33,831 nucleotides of DNA. Origin: a virus. This document shows positions 1 through 6,320 of the stretch, piece after piece; the first letter of the stretch is position 1; each line of letters starts with the position of its first letter. The position numbers and the translations under genes are program-made. The notes beneath the pieces were generated by a model. It was not told the DNA's origin. It did no database searches and saw nothing but the letters and a program-made list of their open reading frames with translations. The stretch spans positions 1-33,831 of the IMG/VR virus record IMGVR_UViG_3300025598_000103; one strand, written 5' to 3'.

Positions 1-10
1 ATTCCATATT

Positions 11-1150
11 TTAGAAACCTCTTGTGTTATCAGTAACAACTTCAGTAGTAGTATTAGCAGGTGATTCTACTTTAGCATCAACTTTAGAATACAAGTCTAA
101 GAATGCCTCTTTAGTTTCAGTATCAAACCTATTTACACACATTGTAATTGCTTTCATCTTATCGCCAAAAATTTTATATGCTTTAGCGATATGTACCAAA
201 CGGCGAGTAGAGATAATTTCATCAGTAGCACCGTTGTCAAATGATTGACGGACAACTTCAGCCCATTGAACTAAACAAGAAACAAAATCAGCATCATCAA
301 TCAATGGTGTAAGAATCTTACGCTCTGTTTTAGCATCAGGATATTCTTGTTCAACAGTAATTGGAAAACGCTCTAAGAAAGCATCATCAAGAATTTGTGA
401 TAGGTATTTACCTTCATCACTACCACGACCTTTTGTATTAGCAGTAGCAACTACGTTGAAACCTTCAGCAGGATAAACCATCTCACCAGTTTTCTTATTG
501 AAGTATGGCTTACCTTCGAGAATACCTTGTAAACACATCAATTTATTTGAACCACGGTCAACTTCGTCAATCAAACAAATTGCGCCACGTTTCATAGCGG
601 TAATAACTGGACCATCTTTATACACAGTATTACCATTAATCAACTGATAACCACCAAGTAAATCGGATTCATCAGTTTCAATAGAGATATTAACACGGAC
701 ACATTCACGATTTAATTCAGCACATACTTGTTCAACCATCAATGTTTTGCCGTTACCAGATAAACCAGTTACGAATACAGGATAAAACATTTGAGATTTA
801 ATAATGTTACGCAAATCTTTGAAGAAACCAAAGGGTACATAATCAGGATATTTTGTAGGAACAGCAGGTTCATTATCATCAACTAATTTTGGTTGACGTA
901 ATTGTACCACATTATTGTATGCGACTTCCATTTCAGGTTCTTTTTCTTTCACAGTTTCAACTTTCTTGCCAGATGGCGGTACTTTGTATTGTCCACGACC
1001 ATATCTATATTCGGTTTTTGTAGTCAACCAATAAGGATACGGTGCACCTGATTCTGATACCACTTCAGCGATACCATCTCTAGTAATGATACATTCACTA
1101 CCAAACATTTTTTCACAAGCTTCAATAAAAGATAATGCGTTTCGATTCAT
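11..1150 (-). CDS. CobS-like AAA+ ATPase (MoxR/dynein-related type)
   Basis: A 379-residue AAA+ ATPase of the type annotated as CobS in T4-like marine phages. Visible motifs are a Walker A (GLSGNGKT, about residues 129-136), a Walker B (ICLIDE, about 191-196), a sensor-1 Asn in VVATANT (about 238) and a possible arginine finger in FLERF (about 261). The first 100 residues are a phage-specific region followed by a charged linker. True CobS is part of the cobaltochelatase; no CobT or CobN partner is in the window, so a cobalamin role is not supported and a remodelling ATPase role in the phage is equally likely. The start is supported by AGGA upstream and by a sigma70-type promoter at 1178-1205. 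The family is confident, the function is not. Confidence 0.85.
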   Translation of the reverse strand: MNRNALSFIEACEKMFGSECIITRDGIAEVVSESGAPYPYWLTTKTEYRYGRGQYKVPPSGKKVETVKEKEPEMEVAYNNVVQLRQPKLVDDNEPAVPTKYPDYVPFGFFKDLRNIIKSQMFYPVFVTGLSGNGKTLMVEQVCAELNRECVRVNISIETDESDLLGGYQLINGNTVYKDGPVITAMKRGAICLIDEVDRGSNKLMCLQGILEGKPYFNKKTGEMVYPAEGFNVVATANTKGRGSDEGKYLSQILDDAFLERFPITVEQEYPDAKTERKILTPLIDDADFVSCLVQWAEVVRQSFDNGATDEIISTRRLVHIAKAYKIFGDKMKAITMCVNRFDTETKEAFLDLYSKVDAKVESPANTTTEVVTDNTRGF

Positions 1151-1177
1151 AATATAGTCCTAATCAAGTAAAATACT

Positions 1178-1205
1178 AGTATAACACAACCACGGTTGGT
1201 GTCAA
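1178..1205 (-). promoter_or_regulatory. Sigma70-type promoter for the CobS-like gene
   Basis: On the minus strand, TTGACA (1205-1200) and TATACT (1183-1178) are separated by 16 bases, about 28 bases upstream of the start codon at 1150. The spacer contains the dyad CAACC-GT-GGTTG, which could be an operator. A small hairpin lies just upstream at 1211-1230. The host RNA polymerase would be expected to use it early. Confidence 0.75.
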
Positions 1206-1210
1206 GTAAG

Positions 1211-1230
1211 TTGTTGTTTATATACAACAA
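1211..1230 (-). other. Hairpin upstream of promoter
   Basis: TTGTTGT, a six-base loop and ACAACAA form a perfect 7-base-pair stem, five bases after the stop codon of the gene ending at 1236. There is no U-run after it on the minus strand, so a classical intrinsic terminator is not supported. Its core GTTGT-N6-ACAAC sits exactly 7 bases upstream of the -35 box at 1205, the same geometry as at 1994-2009. Confidence 0.5.
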
Positions 1231-1235
1231 AGTGA

Positions 1236-1397
1236 TTATTGGTATGTTTCCCTAAGTTTTTGGTAAGCATTTTGGTCTTTTTCAAATCCAGACAATGCTG
1301 CCCACTTTCTGGTAACAATATCTAGTGCTTTCCAAGCAGGAATTTCTGCATCATCTACTTTAGCATTAGCCCAAAAATTCAAATTTTCTTCATTCAT
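1236..1397 (-). CDS. Small conserved-type phage protein, function unknown
   Basis: A 53-residue acidic protein starting MNEENLNFWANAKVDD. The start at 1397 is preferred over an in-frame ATG at 1421 because GGAAG lies at the right distance upstream of it, and the longer form would extend further into the preceding gene. It overlaps the stop region of that gene by 8 bases, which suggests translational coupling. It has Trp and Ala residues but no cysteines, membrane segment or recognisable domain. It is the last gene before the hairpin and the promoter of the CobS-like gene. Confidence 0.65.
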   Translation of the reverse strand: MNEENLNFWANAKVDDAEIPAWKALDIVTRKWAALSGFEKDQNAYQKLRETYQ

Positions 1398-1578
1398 GTT
1401 TACTTCCTTCGTTTTTATCAAAAAATTGTTGCGAAATTGCAGTTGCTAACTCATCCGCAAGATTCGGATTGAATTTTACTAAAAAATATGCGACATCATC
1501 AATAGGTACATGACGTAAATTGAACATAATTTCATCAATTCCTCTCAAAATTTGCGTTTCCTCTTGTCTTTGTAACAT
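1390..1578 (-). CDS. Small hypothetical phage protein
   Basis: A 62-residue protein starting MLQRQEETQILRGID, with a very good ribosome binding site (GAGGAGAT) before the ATG at 1578. It has a predicted helical, mixed-charge composition, no cysteines and no membrane segment. It sits two bases after the 115-residue gene and overlaps the next gene, so the three form one short transcription unit driven by the consensus promoter at 1958-1986. I do not recognise a family. Confidence 0.65.
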   Translation of the reverse strand: MLQRQEETQILRGIDEIMFNLRHVPIDDVAYFLVKFNPNLADELATAISQQFFDKNEGSKHE

Positions 1579-1580
1579 TT

Positions 1581-1928
1581 TTATCTCCTCATGCTCGAAA
1601 TTTCTTTAGCTTCGTTGTCGGTAAACACAGGAACTGCGTTGGATTTGTGCATTGTCGCAACTCCTTTCATTTTTTCGCCAGTATATGTGTTTCCTTCGAC
1701 AGGTTTTGTGCAAGGAACAAATCCGGTGTTCAAGGATTCGTATTTTGGTGTTTCTCTACGATAAGGAGTATTACTTTTTGTTGAAATTGATGATTTTTTT
1801 GCAGGACTTTTTGAATAACTTTTGCCGGCAATTTGATTTAGCGCTTTTGTGAAAGCATCTTTCTGCTCTTGTTGAGCTTTTGATAGTTTTTTAGGCTTGG
1901 ATTTTGGAATGTAGCCGTAAATCATCAT
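1581..1928 (-). CDS. Basic T4-like phage protein of unknown function
   Basis: A 115-residue, strongly basic, Ser/Lys-rich protein beginning MMIYGYIPKSKPKK and ending KEISSMRR. The N-terminal half looks disordered and nucleic-acid-binding in composition. The C-terminal third (KSNAVPVFTDNEAKEISSMRR region) has the look of a conserved module I associate with small proteins of T4-like marine phages; that is memory of a pattern, not a search. AGGAG precedes the start, and a perfect consensus sigma70 promoter lies about 30 bases upstream, so it is likely expressed strongly and early. Confidence 0.7.
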   Translation of the reverse strand: MMIYGYIPKSKPKKLSKAQQEQKDAFTKALNQIAGKSYSKSPAKKSSISTKSNTPYRRETPKYESLNTGFVPCTKPVEGNTYTGEKMKGVATMHKSNAVPVFTDNEAKEISSMRR

Positions 1929-1957
1929 AATAAAACTCCTGTATCAATAGAAGTTCT

Positions 1958-1986
1958 ATTATATAATAATATAGGCTATATGTCAA
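1958..1986 (-). promoter_or_regulatory. Consensus sigma70 promoter
   Basis: On the minus strand, TTGACA (1986-1981), a 17-base spacer and TATAAT (1963-1958) are an exact match to the bacterial housekeeping consensus at optimal spacing. It lies 30 bases upstream of the gene starting at 1928. A GTTGT/ACAAC hairpin sits at 1994-2009, 7 bases upstream of the -35 box. Confidence 0.85.
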
Positions 1987-1993
1987 GTGATGT

Positions 1994-2009
1994 GTTGTAT
2001 GGAAACAAC
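1994..2009 (-). other. Hairpin upstream of consensus promoter
   Basis: GTTGT, a six-base loop and ACAAC form a five-base-pair stem that partly overlaps the TAG stop codon (2009-2011) of the upstream small gene. Its position relative to the -35 box is identical to that of the hairpin at 1211-1230. Confidence 0.4.
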
Positions 2010-2182
2010 TACTTGTCGGTATAATCTTCTAGGTATTCTTTTACATCTTCCAATTGATACTCATAATCCCTAGTCAATAATTTTTTAATCTCGGAATGCT
2101 CATCACGATGCCGTTTTACTTCGTAATTATAATCATCATTGTAATTTTTATTTTTACGAAATTTACCTACAAATTTAGTCAC
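2009..2182 (-). CDS. Small charged protein with GTG start
   Basis: A 57-residue protein that is easily missed because it starts with GTG. AAAAGGAGATATGA precedes the GTG at 2182, a near-perfect ribosome binding site, and the frame is open to a TAG at 2009-2011. The product begins MTKFVGKFRKNKNYNDDYNY and ends in an acidic EDVKEYLEDYTDK tail; it is rich in Tyr, Lys, Asp and Glu, without cysteine or membrane segments. It fills an otherwise empty 270-base gap in a genome with almost no gaps. An ATG three bases upstream gives only a three-codon frame. Function unknown. Confidence 0.7.
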   Translation of the reverse strand: MTKFVGKFRKNKNYNDDYNYEVKRHRDEHSEIKKLLTRDYEYQLEDVKEYLEDYTDK

Positions 2183-2197
2183 TCATATCTCCTTTTG

Positions 2198-2620
2198 TTA
2201 CGGCAACAATTGTGGAAAAGCTTCTTTAACAAATTTATAATTTAAACCATTAACCCCTTGGTCTTTTCTAAAAATGCCAGCAACCACTTCAGCTTCTCTT
2301 GGTTCTAATGATTCTAGTAATTGTAATAAAACTTCATTTTGTTTCTTCGGGTTTAATGCGTGAGCTGCAGGTTCACCTTTTCTGAACAAATAGAGTTTTC
2401 TGATTTCGGTGGATAGTTGAGCATATCCCATACCTTCTGGAACATTTTTGATTTTGAAATTTTCTGGCATATCATGCACTAGCCATTCAATTTGTGGATG
2501 ATAAGTTAACTCTAAAACTTGAACCAATGTTTTGGTTAAGTTTTTTGCAATAACATCCATTCTTTCTTTTTTATTTTTTGCTGCTTCAAATTCATCAAAT
2601 ACTTCATAAATGTTTTTCAT
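2198..2620 (-). CDS. Conserved T4-like phage protein (resembles DUF6433)
   Basis: A 140-residue soluble protein starting MKNIYEVFDEFEAAKNKKER. The central LVQVLELTYHPQIEWLV and the C-terminal YKFVKEAFPQLLP segments resemble a family found beside RNase H in T4-like marine phages, which I recall as DUF6433; this needs a profile search. Its start codon overlaps the stop of rnh by one base, so the two are probably co-translated, suggesting a role linked to DNA replication or processing. No catalytic motif is apparent. A TATAAATA string lies about 100 bases upstream inside rnh but is not convincing as a promoter. Confidence 0.75.
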   Translation of the reverse strand: MKNIYEVFDEFEAAKNKKERMDVIAKNLTKTLVQVLELTYHPQIEWLVHDMPENFKIKNVPEGMGYAQLSTEIRKLYLFRKGEPAAHALNPKKQNEVLLQLLESLEPREAEVVAGIFRKDQGVNGLNYKFVKEAFPQLLP

Positions 2621-3468
2621 TAGAATTCCTCAATCACTTCCATTAGGTTTTTAAGTTTATGTTCCATAAAATAGTTCAATAACTTTTGGCGAGATGCCGG
2701 TTTTGTTTCATCATAAGTATTTATAATCTTTTGTTTAATTTCTTGTGGAATCTTTGTAAGGTCAATTAAGGTCGAATTCCTAGAAAAGTTTGCCTTATCT
2801 GTATCATTATACTTCTCAACATTTTCACTAAGGTATTTTTCTAATACATTTTTAGTGATTGGCTTTTGACGGAGGTCACGAACAAAACAATCTGATGGTG
2901 AGAACATATTAGGAATGCCATCACCTTTATCACCACGAATAATCTTTTCTTTTAATTCAAGTAAAGGATTTTCTGATTTGATATATTTCTTCAATGATGG
3001 ATTATATTGTTTAACATTAGAACCATATTGTTGTAATTGCAAGAAGTCGCCATCACTCGATAGAATCAAAATCTTTTGGTCACGAGCATAGATTGGAACT
3101 AATGTACCAATGATATCATCAGCTTCAGCACCTTCAACATCAATTACTTTATATGGAAATGTTTCTCTGAGTTCTTGTTTGAGTTTGGCAAGAATATCAA
3201 AAATCAAATGCCAATCTAAATCGGATTTTTCTCTTGTTTTCTTACGACCTGCTTTGTAAAAAGGAAAAAATTCTTTACGCCAGTATTTACGGTTATCACA
3301 ACATAATACTACTTCACCGTATTCTGTTTTAAAATTCTTTACATGATTGCGAATAATGTTTAATACCATATGACGAATTAGATTTTCATCCAACTTGGTA
3401 TTTTTTTGGTTTGATATTTGTGCCATAAGACCGGCAAGTAATACCTGGTTTAAATCAACGAGAATCAT
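2620..3468 (-). CDS. rnh: RNase H, T4-type 5'-3' exonuclease (FEN/XPG family)
   Basis: A 282-residue 5' nuclease that removes RNA primers and flaps from lagging-strand fragments. The metal-binding acidic residues of the family are all visible: Asp5 (ILVDLN), Asp58 (CCDNRKYWR), the VEGAEADD cluster at about 111-118, the SSDGD cluster at about 138-141, and GDKGDG at about 179-184, the helix-hairpin-helix entry. KEFFPFYKAGRKK at about 65-77 matches the basic helical arch. The length is close to T4 RNase H (305). It has its own sigma70-type promoter at 3497-3525, embedded in the end of the preceding gene, and the 140-residue gene follows directly. Confidence 0.93.
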   Translation of the reverse strand: MILVDLNQVLLAGLMAQISNQKNTKLDENLIRHMVLNIIRNHVKNFKTEYGEVVLCCDNRKYWRKEFFPFYKAGRKKTREKSDLDWHLIFDILAKLKQELRETFPYKVIDVEGAEADDIIGTLVPIYARDQKILILSSDGDFLQLQQYGSNVKQYNPSLKKYIKSENPLLELKEKIIRGDKGDGIPNMFSPSDCFVRDLRQKPITKNVLEKYLSENVEKYNDTDKANFSRNSTLIDLTKIPQEIKQKIINTYDETKPASRQKLLNYFMEHKLKNLMEVIEEF

Positions 3469-3496
3469 AATAAACTTTCAATAGTTTCAAAATTCT

Positions 3497-3525
3497 ATTG
3501 TATCAGACTTTCGTCATTTTGTCAA
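3497..3525 (-). promoter_or_regulatory. Sigma70-type promoter for rnh
   Basis: On the minus strand, TTGACA (3525-3520), a 17-base spacer and TACAAT (3502-3497) lie about 29 bases upstream of the rnh start. The -35 box and most of the spacer overlap the last codons of the preceding gene, which ends at 3503. Confidence 0.7.
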
Positions 3526-3844
3526 ACAAATTATCAATAATTTTGTGAGAATTTTTAGTTTTTCTGGCAATTATACCACACCAATCTTGTGGTATTAGTG
3601 TAGAGATATATTCTAGTGGGTCAATAAGAATAGCTTCAAATTTATCTGGATGAATACAAGTACCATCTGTGTCGTGTTTATACAACAAAATCTGATAACA
3701 CTCTCCTAATTTTGTATTAGCTATAGATTCTTCATTTTCTTTGAACTGCCTTAATTGAATGTCAATAGAATCTTTTTCATCACCAGCAATAAAATACATG
3801 ACATCAAATTTTTCGTTTTTTATTGGATTGAGCCAGTCGAGCAT
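3503..3844 (-). CDS. Hypothetical phage protein
   Basis: A 113-residue protein starting MLDWLNPIKNEKFDVMYF. The start at 3844 is chosen because AAGGA lies 6 bases upstream; a longer in-frame start at 3889 would overlap the preceding gene by 70 bases and lacks such a site. It is acidic, with an alternating sheet/helix appearance and three cysteines (GECYQILLY, GTCIHPD, DWCGIIAR) that do not form a standard zinc site. It overlaps the GIY-YIG-like gene by 25 bases. I do not recognise a family. Confidence 0.65.
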   Translation of the reverse strand: MLDWLNPIKNEKFDVMYFIAGDEKDSIDIQLRQFKENEESIANTKLGECYQILLYKHDTDGTCIHPDKFEAILIDPLEYISTLIPQDWCGIIARKTKNSHKIIDNLFDKMTKV

Positions 3845-4251
3845 AATAGTCCTTGTATGTGTGATTTCCTCACTCGTACCATTATCCAAGTATTGTAATA
3901 GTCATCTGATTCTAAAGCACCTTTGATAAATTGCTCTTTAGCTTCAAGATAACCACATTCTCCTTTAGAACGGCAAAGATGTAGAATTTCACGTTTAAAA
4001 TTATCGTGTCCTAATTGTAACACATCTTTGGTTAAACTGTCACTACTCCCGTAGTAAGTTTGCCAATCTGAAGGCGCCTTATACTTCTTTCTCTTACCTT
4101 TGACTTGTTTGGTTTTGGCAGAATAAAAGAATTTCTTGCCTATGTACTTCTTACCATTTGTAAGATTGGTTATTTGATATACAAACCCATAATTATCACC
4201 AATCAAGTCTTCCGTAAAATCTTTATCATTGTATTGCCAAGTTAGTCCCAT
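3820..4251 (-). CDS. GIY-YIG-like nuclease domain protein
   Basis: A 143-residue protein with the two signature segments of GIY-YIG endonucleases: GFVYQITNLTNGKKYIG at residues 22-38, followed by YYGSS at about 67 and the helical CRSKGECGYLEAKEQF segment at about 93-108, where the catalytic Glu would lie. The first motif reads GFVY rather than GIY, as in several phage members. Close relatives in T4-like phages are usually stand-alone and of unknown role; a homing enzyme is possible, but there is no intron or disrupted gene nearby. The start overlaps the zinc-ribbon gene by 10 bases, with GAGGA just ahead of it. Confidence 0.65.
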   Translation of the reverse strand: MGLTWQYNDKDFTEDLIGDNYGFVYQITNLTNGKKYIGKKFFYSAKTKQVKGKRKKYKAPSDWQTYYGSSDSLTKDVLQLGHDNFKREILHLCRSKGECGYLEAKEQFIKGALESDDYYNTWIMVRVRKSHIQGLLCSTGSIQ

Positions 4252-4424
4252 TCCTCATCTTCGTCAAGTAGTTCATCATCCTCTATATATTCTTCTAATT
4301 CTTGAATGGTTTCACCACAAAACGGACAATGTTCTGGTAACTCTTGTGATACAAATTCTTCCATGAAAACTACATTATAAGATGATTCGCAATTTTCACA
4401 CTCGGCTGATAATTGTTTTTGCAT
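4242..4424 (-). CDS. Small acidic zinc-ribbon protein
   Basis: A 60-residue protein with two cysteine pairs, CENC at about residues 9-12 and CPFC at about 33-36, separated by about 20 residues: a four-cysteine zinc ribbon. The last 20 residues are almost entirely Asp and Glu and end in Trp-Asp. AAAGG precedes the start. Such small zinc ribbons are common in T4-like phages, and their role is not known; acting as a DNA mimic or an adaptor to the transcription machinery would be speculation. It lies between the epimerase and the GIY-YIG-like gene. Confidence 0.7.
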   Translation of the reverse strand: MQKQLSAECENCESSYNVVFMEEFVSQELPEHCPFCGETIQELEEYIEDDELLDEDEEWD

Positions 4425-4428
4425 TTTA

Positions 4429-5322
4429 TTAACCTTTTCTTTGTAGGCTTTCGTTGATATAATCTTCTAACTTTATTTTTGGTTCCCATTTCAAATCTTT
4501 TTTAGCTTTTGAATTATCTGCTAATGTTACTCTAGCCTCACCTTGCCTAGGTGGAATAAATGTAACAGTATCGGATATCATTCTAGCCAAATCAATAACA
4601 GAATGGTTTATTCCTGTACCAATATTAAACAATCCCGTTACATTAGATTTCATTGCTAATATATTGGCATTTACTGCATCACTAACATGCGTAAAATCTC
4701 TACGTTGCATTCCATCACCAACAATCGTCAATGGTTCGTTATTTGCTTTTTGTCTTAAAAATAATCGAACAACTGGTGCATATGGTCCTTTAGAAGGTTC
4801 TCTTGGTCCATAAATGTTAAAATATCTAAACACTACTGTTGGCAATCCAAACAGTTCTGTATACATATGGCAAAACTTTTCACCAGACACTTTAGATACA
4901 GAATACGGGTTTAAACAATCTTCAGACATTTCTTCAAACAAAGGTGGTGTGTTTCTACCATATGCAGAAGATGTCGAAGAATAAATTACCTTCTTAACTC
5001 CTGCTTCTCTTGCACATTGTAGGATGGTTGCTGTACCCATTACATTAGTTCTTACAGCAAGTAATGGATTATCAATTGTTGGTTGAATTCGAGATTCAGC
5101 CGCCAAGTGAAACACATAATCTACTCCATCAAACAGATAACGAATCATAGGATAATCAGCAATATCTTCTTTGACATATTTTGCTTTTTTATTATGATAG
5201 AATTCGTCATTTGATGTTGCTGATTCGTTATCAATCACCGTAACATCATTTTTCATTTCAATTAATTTATCTACAAGGTTTGAACCTATAAACCCTGCAC
5301 CACCCGTAACAATAATTTTCAT
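4429..5322 (-). CDS. NAD-dependent sugar-nucleotide epimerase/dehydratase
   Basis: A 297-residue extended short-chain dehydrogenase. The NAD-binding GGAGFIGSNL motif is at residues 7-16, the catalytic Ser/Thr in YSSTSSAYG at about 114-122 and the Tyr-x-x-x-Lys pair in YSVSK at about 140-144, followed by a substrate-binding RYFNIYGPRE segment. Closest in layout to UDP-glucose 4-epimerases and related UDP-sugar epimerases. The ATG at 5322 is chosen over a GTG at 5328 because AAAGG is correctly spaced only for the former. It sits right after nrdB and far from the glycosyltransferase cassette, but a supply of a sugar nucleotide for that cassette is a natural guess. Confidence 0.9.
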   Translation of the reverse strand: MKIIVTGGAGFIGSNLVDKLIEMKNDVTVIDNESATSNDEFYHNKKAKYVKEDIADYPMIRYLFDGVDYVFHLAAESRIQPTIDNPLLAVRTNVMGTATILQCAREAGVKKVIYSSTSSAYGRNTPPLFEEMSEDCLNPYSVSKVSGEKFCHMYTELFGLPTVVFRYFNIYGPREPSKGPYAPVVRLFLRQKANNEPLTIVGDGMQRRDFTHVSDAVNANILAMKSNVTGLFNIGTGINHSVIDLARMISDTVTFIPPRQGEARVTLADNSKAKKDLKWEPKIKLEDYINESLQRKG

Positions 5323-5334
5323 TTTCACCTTTCA

Positions 5335-6318
5335 TTAAGCCCAAACTTCACTCCAATTACCACTCAATGCACCCTTTGCATAATCTGTTGCTCTATTCTC
5401 AAAGAAATTAGTATGTGTAGGTGCATTAATCATTTCTTCTACCCAAGGTAGAGGATTCTTCTTTACTTTAAACACACCTTTGAGTCCTAAAGAAATCAAA
5501 CGTCTGTCTGCTATGTATCGAATATACTTCTTAACATCTTCAGAAGTTAAATCTTCCATTGCACCCATTTCAAAAGCAAGGTCAATGAACTTATCTTCTA
5601 ATTCAACCATCTTTTCAGCGATAACATAAATTCTGGATTTTAAATCATCATTCCAAATTTCACGATTTTCTTCTATATATGTTCTGAATAATTTAATCAT
5701 GTTTTCGGCATGTTGCGTTTCATCAACGATTGACCATGTTACGATTTGACCCATACCTTTCATTTTACCATGGCGTGGGAAATTTAGTAACATAATGAAT
5801 GATGAGAATAACTGCATACCTTCAGTAAAAGCAGAGAACACGGCAATATGTGTTGCTGTATTTTCTTTTGTAGTATTCTTAGCGGAGATGTCCATGATAT
5901 AATCATGTTTCTCTTTCATCTGAGCATACTCCATAAATTCTGAGTATGTTGTTTCTGGTAATCCTAATGTTTCAATCAAATGTGAATATGCAGCAACGTG
6001 TAATGCTTCACGAGCAGCAAAGCCCATTAACATCATACGAATTTCAGGTTGACTAAAGTATGGTAAATAATTTTTAACATAACCACCAGCCACATCAATA
6101 TCACCTTGTGTAAAGAAACGGAAAATATGTGTAAGAAATTTCTTTTCACTATCGGTTAATTTTTTCTTCCAATCTTTTACATCTTCAGCCATAGGTACTT
6201 CTGTATGTAACCAATGTGACTGTTCGTGTTTTAACCATGCATCATAAGCCCAAGGATAATTAAAAGGCTTAAAATAGGTTCTTTCTGAAGTAATATCTAA
6301 ATCTGTTTTCTTAATCAT
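5335..6318 (-). CDS. nrdB: Ribonucleotide reductase class I, beta subunit
   Basis: A 327-residue radical-generating subunit that, with NrdA, makes deoxynucleotides. All metal ligands can be placed by spacing against E. coli NrdB: Asp73 (QGDID), Glu104 and His107 (REALH), Glu166 (FTEGM), Glu200 and His203 (DETQH). The radical Tyr is present at residue 111 (HVAAY), four after the first His as in E. coli, so this is a Tyr-radical enzyme. The ATG at 6318 is preferred to an upstream GTG-type start because GAAGGA lies 5 bases ahead, inside the end of nrdA. Translational coupling with nrdA is likely. Confidence 0.95.
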   Translation of the reverse strand: MIKKTDLDITSERTYFKPFNYPWAYDAWLKHEQSHWLHTEVPMAEDVKDWKKKLTDSEKKFLTHIFRFFTQGDIDVAGGYVKNYLPYFSQPEIRMMLMGFAAREALHVAAYSHLIETLGLPETTYSEFMEYAQMKEKHDYIMDISAKNTTKENTATHIAVFSAFTEGMQLFSSFIMLLNFPRHGKMKGMGQIVTWSIVDETQHAENMIKLFRTYIEENREIWNDDLKSRIYVIAEKMVELEDKFIDLAFEMGAMEDLTSEDVKKYIRYIADRRLISLGLKGVFKVKKNPLPWVEEMINAPTHTNFFENRATDYAKGALSGNWSEVWA

Positions 6319-6320
6319 TC

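Noticed and set aside
2718-2725. TATAAATA on the minus strand inside rnh, a possible late promoter for the 140-residue gene
   Set aside because: It lies within coding sequence about 100 bases from the next start; such strings are expected by chance in AT-rich DNA and nothing else supports it.
3820-4251. GIY-YIG-like gene as a homing endonuclease in an intron
   Set aside because: Neighbouring genes are intact and overlapping, with no intron-like sequence or split gene beside it.
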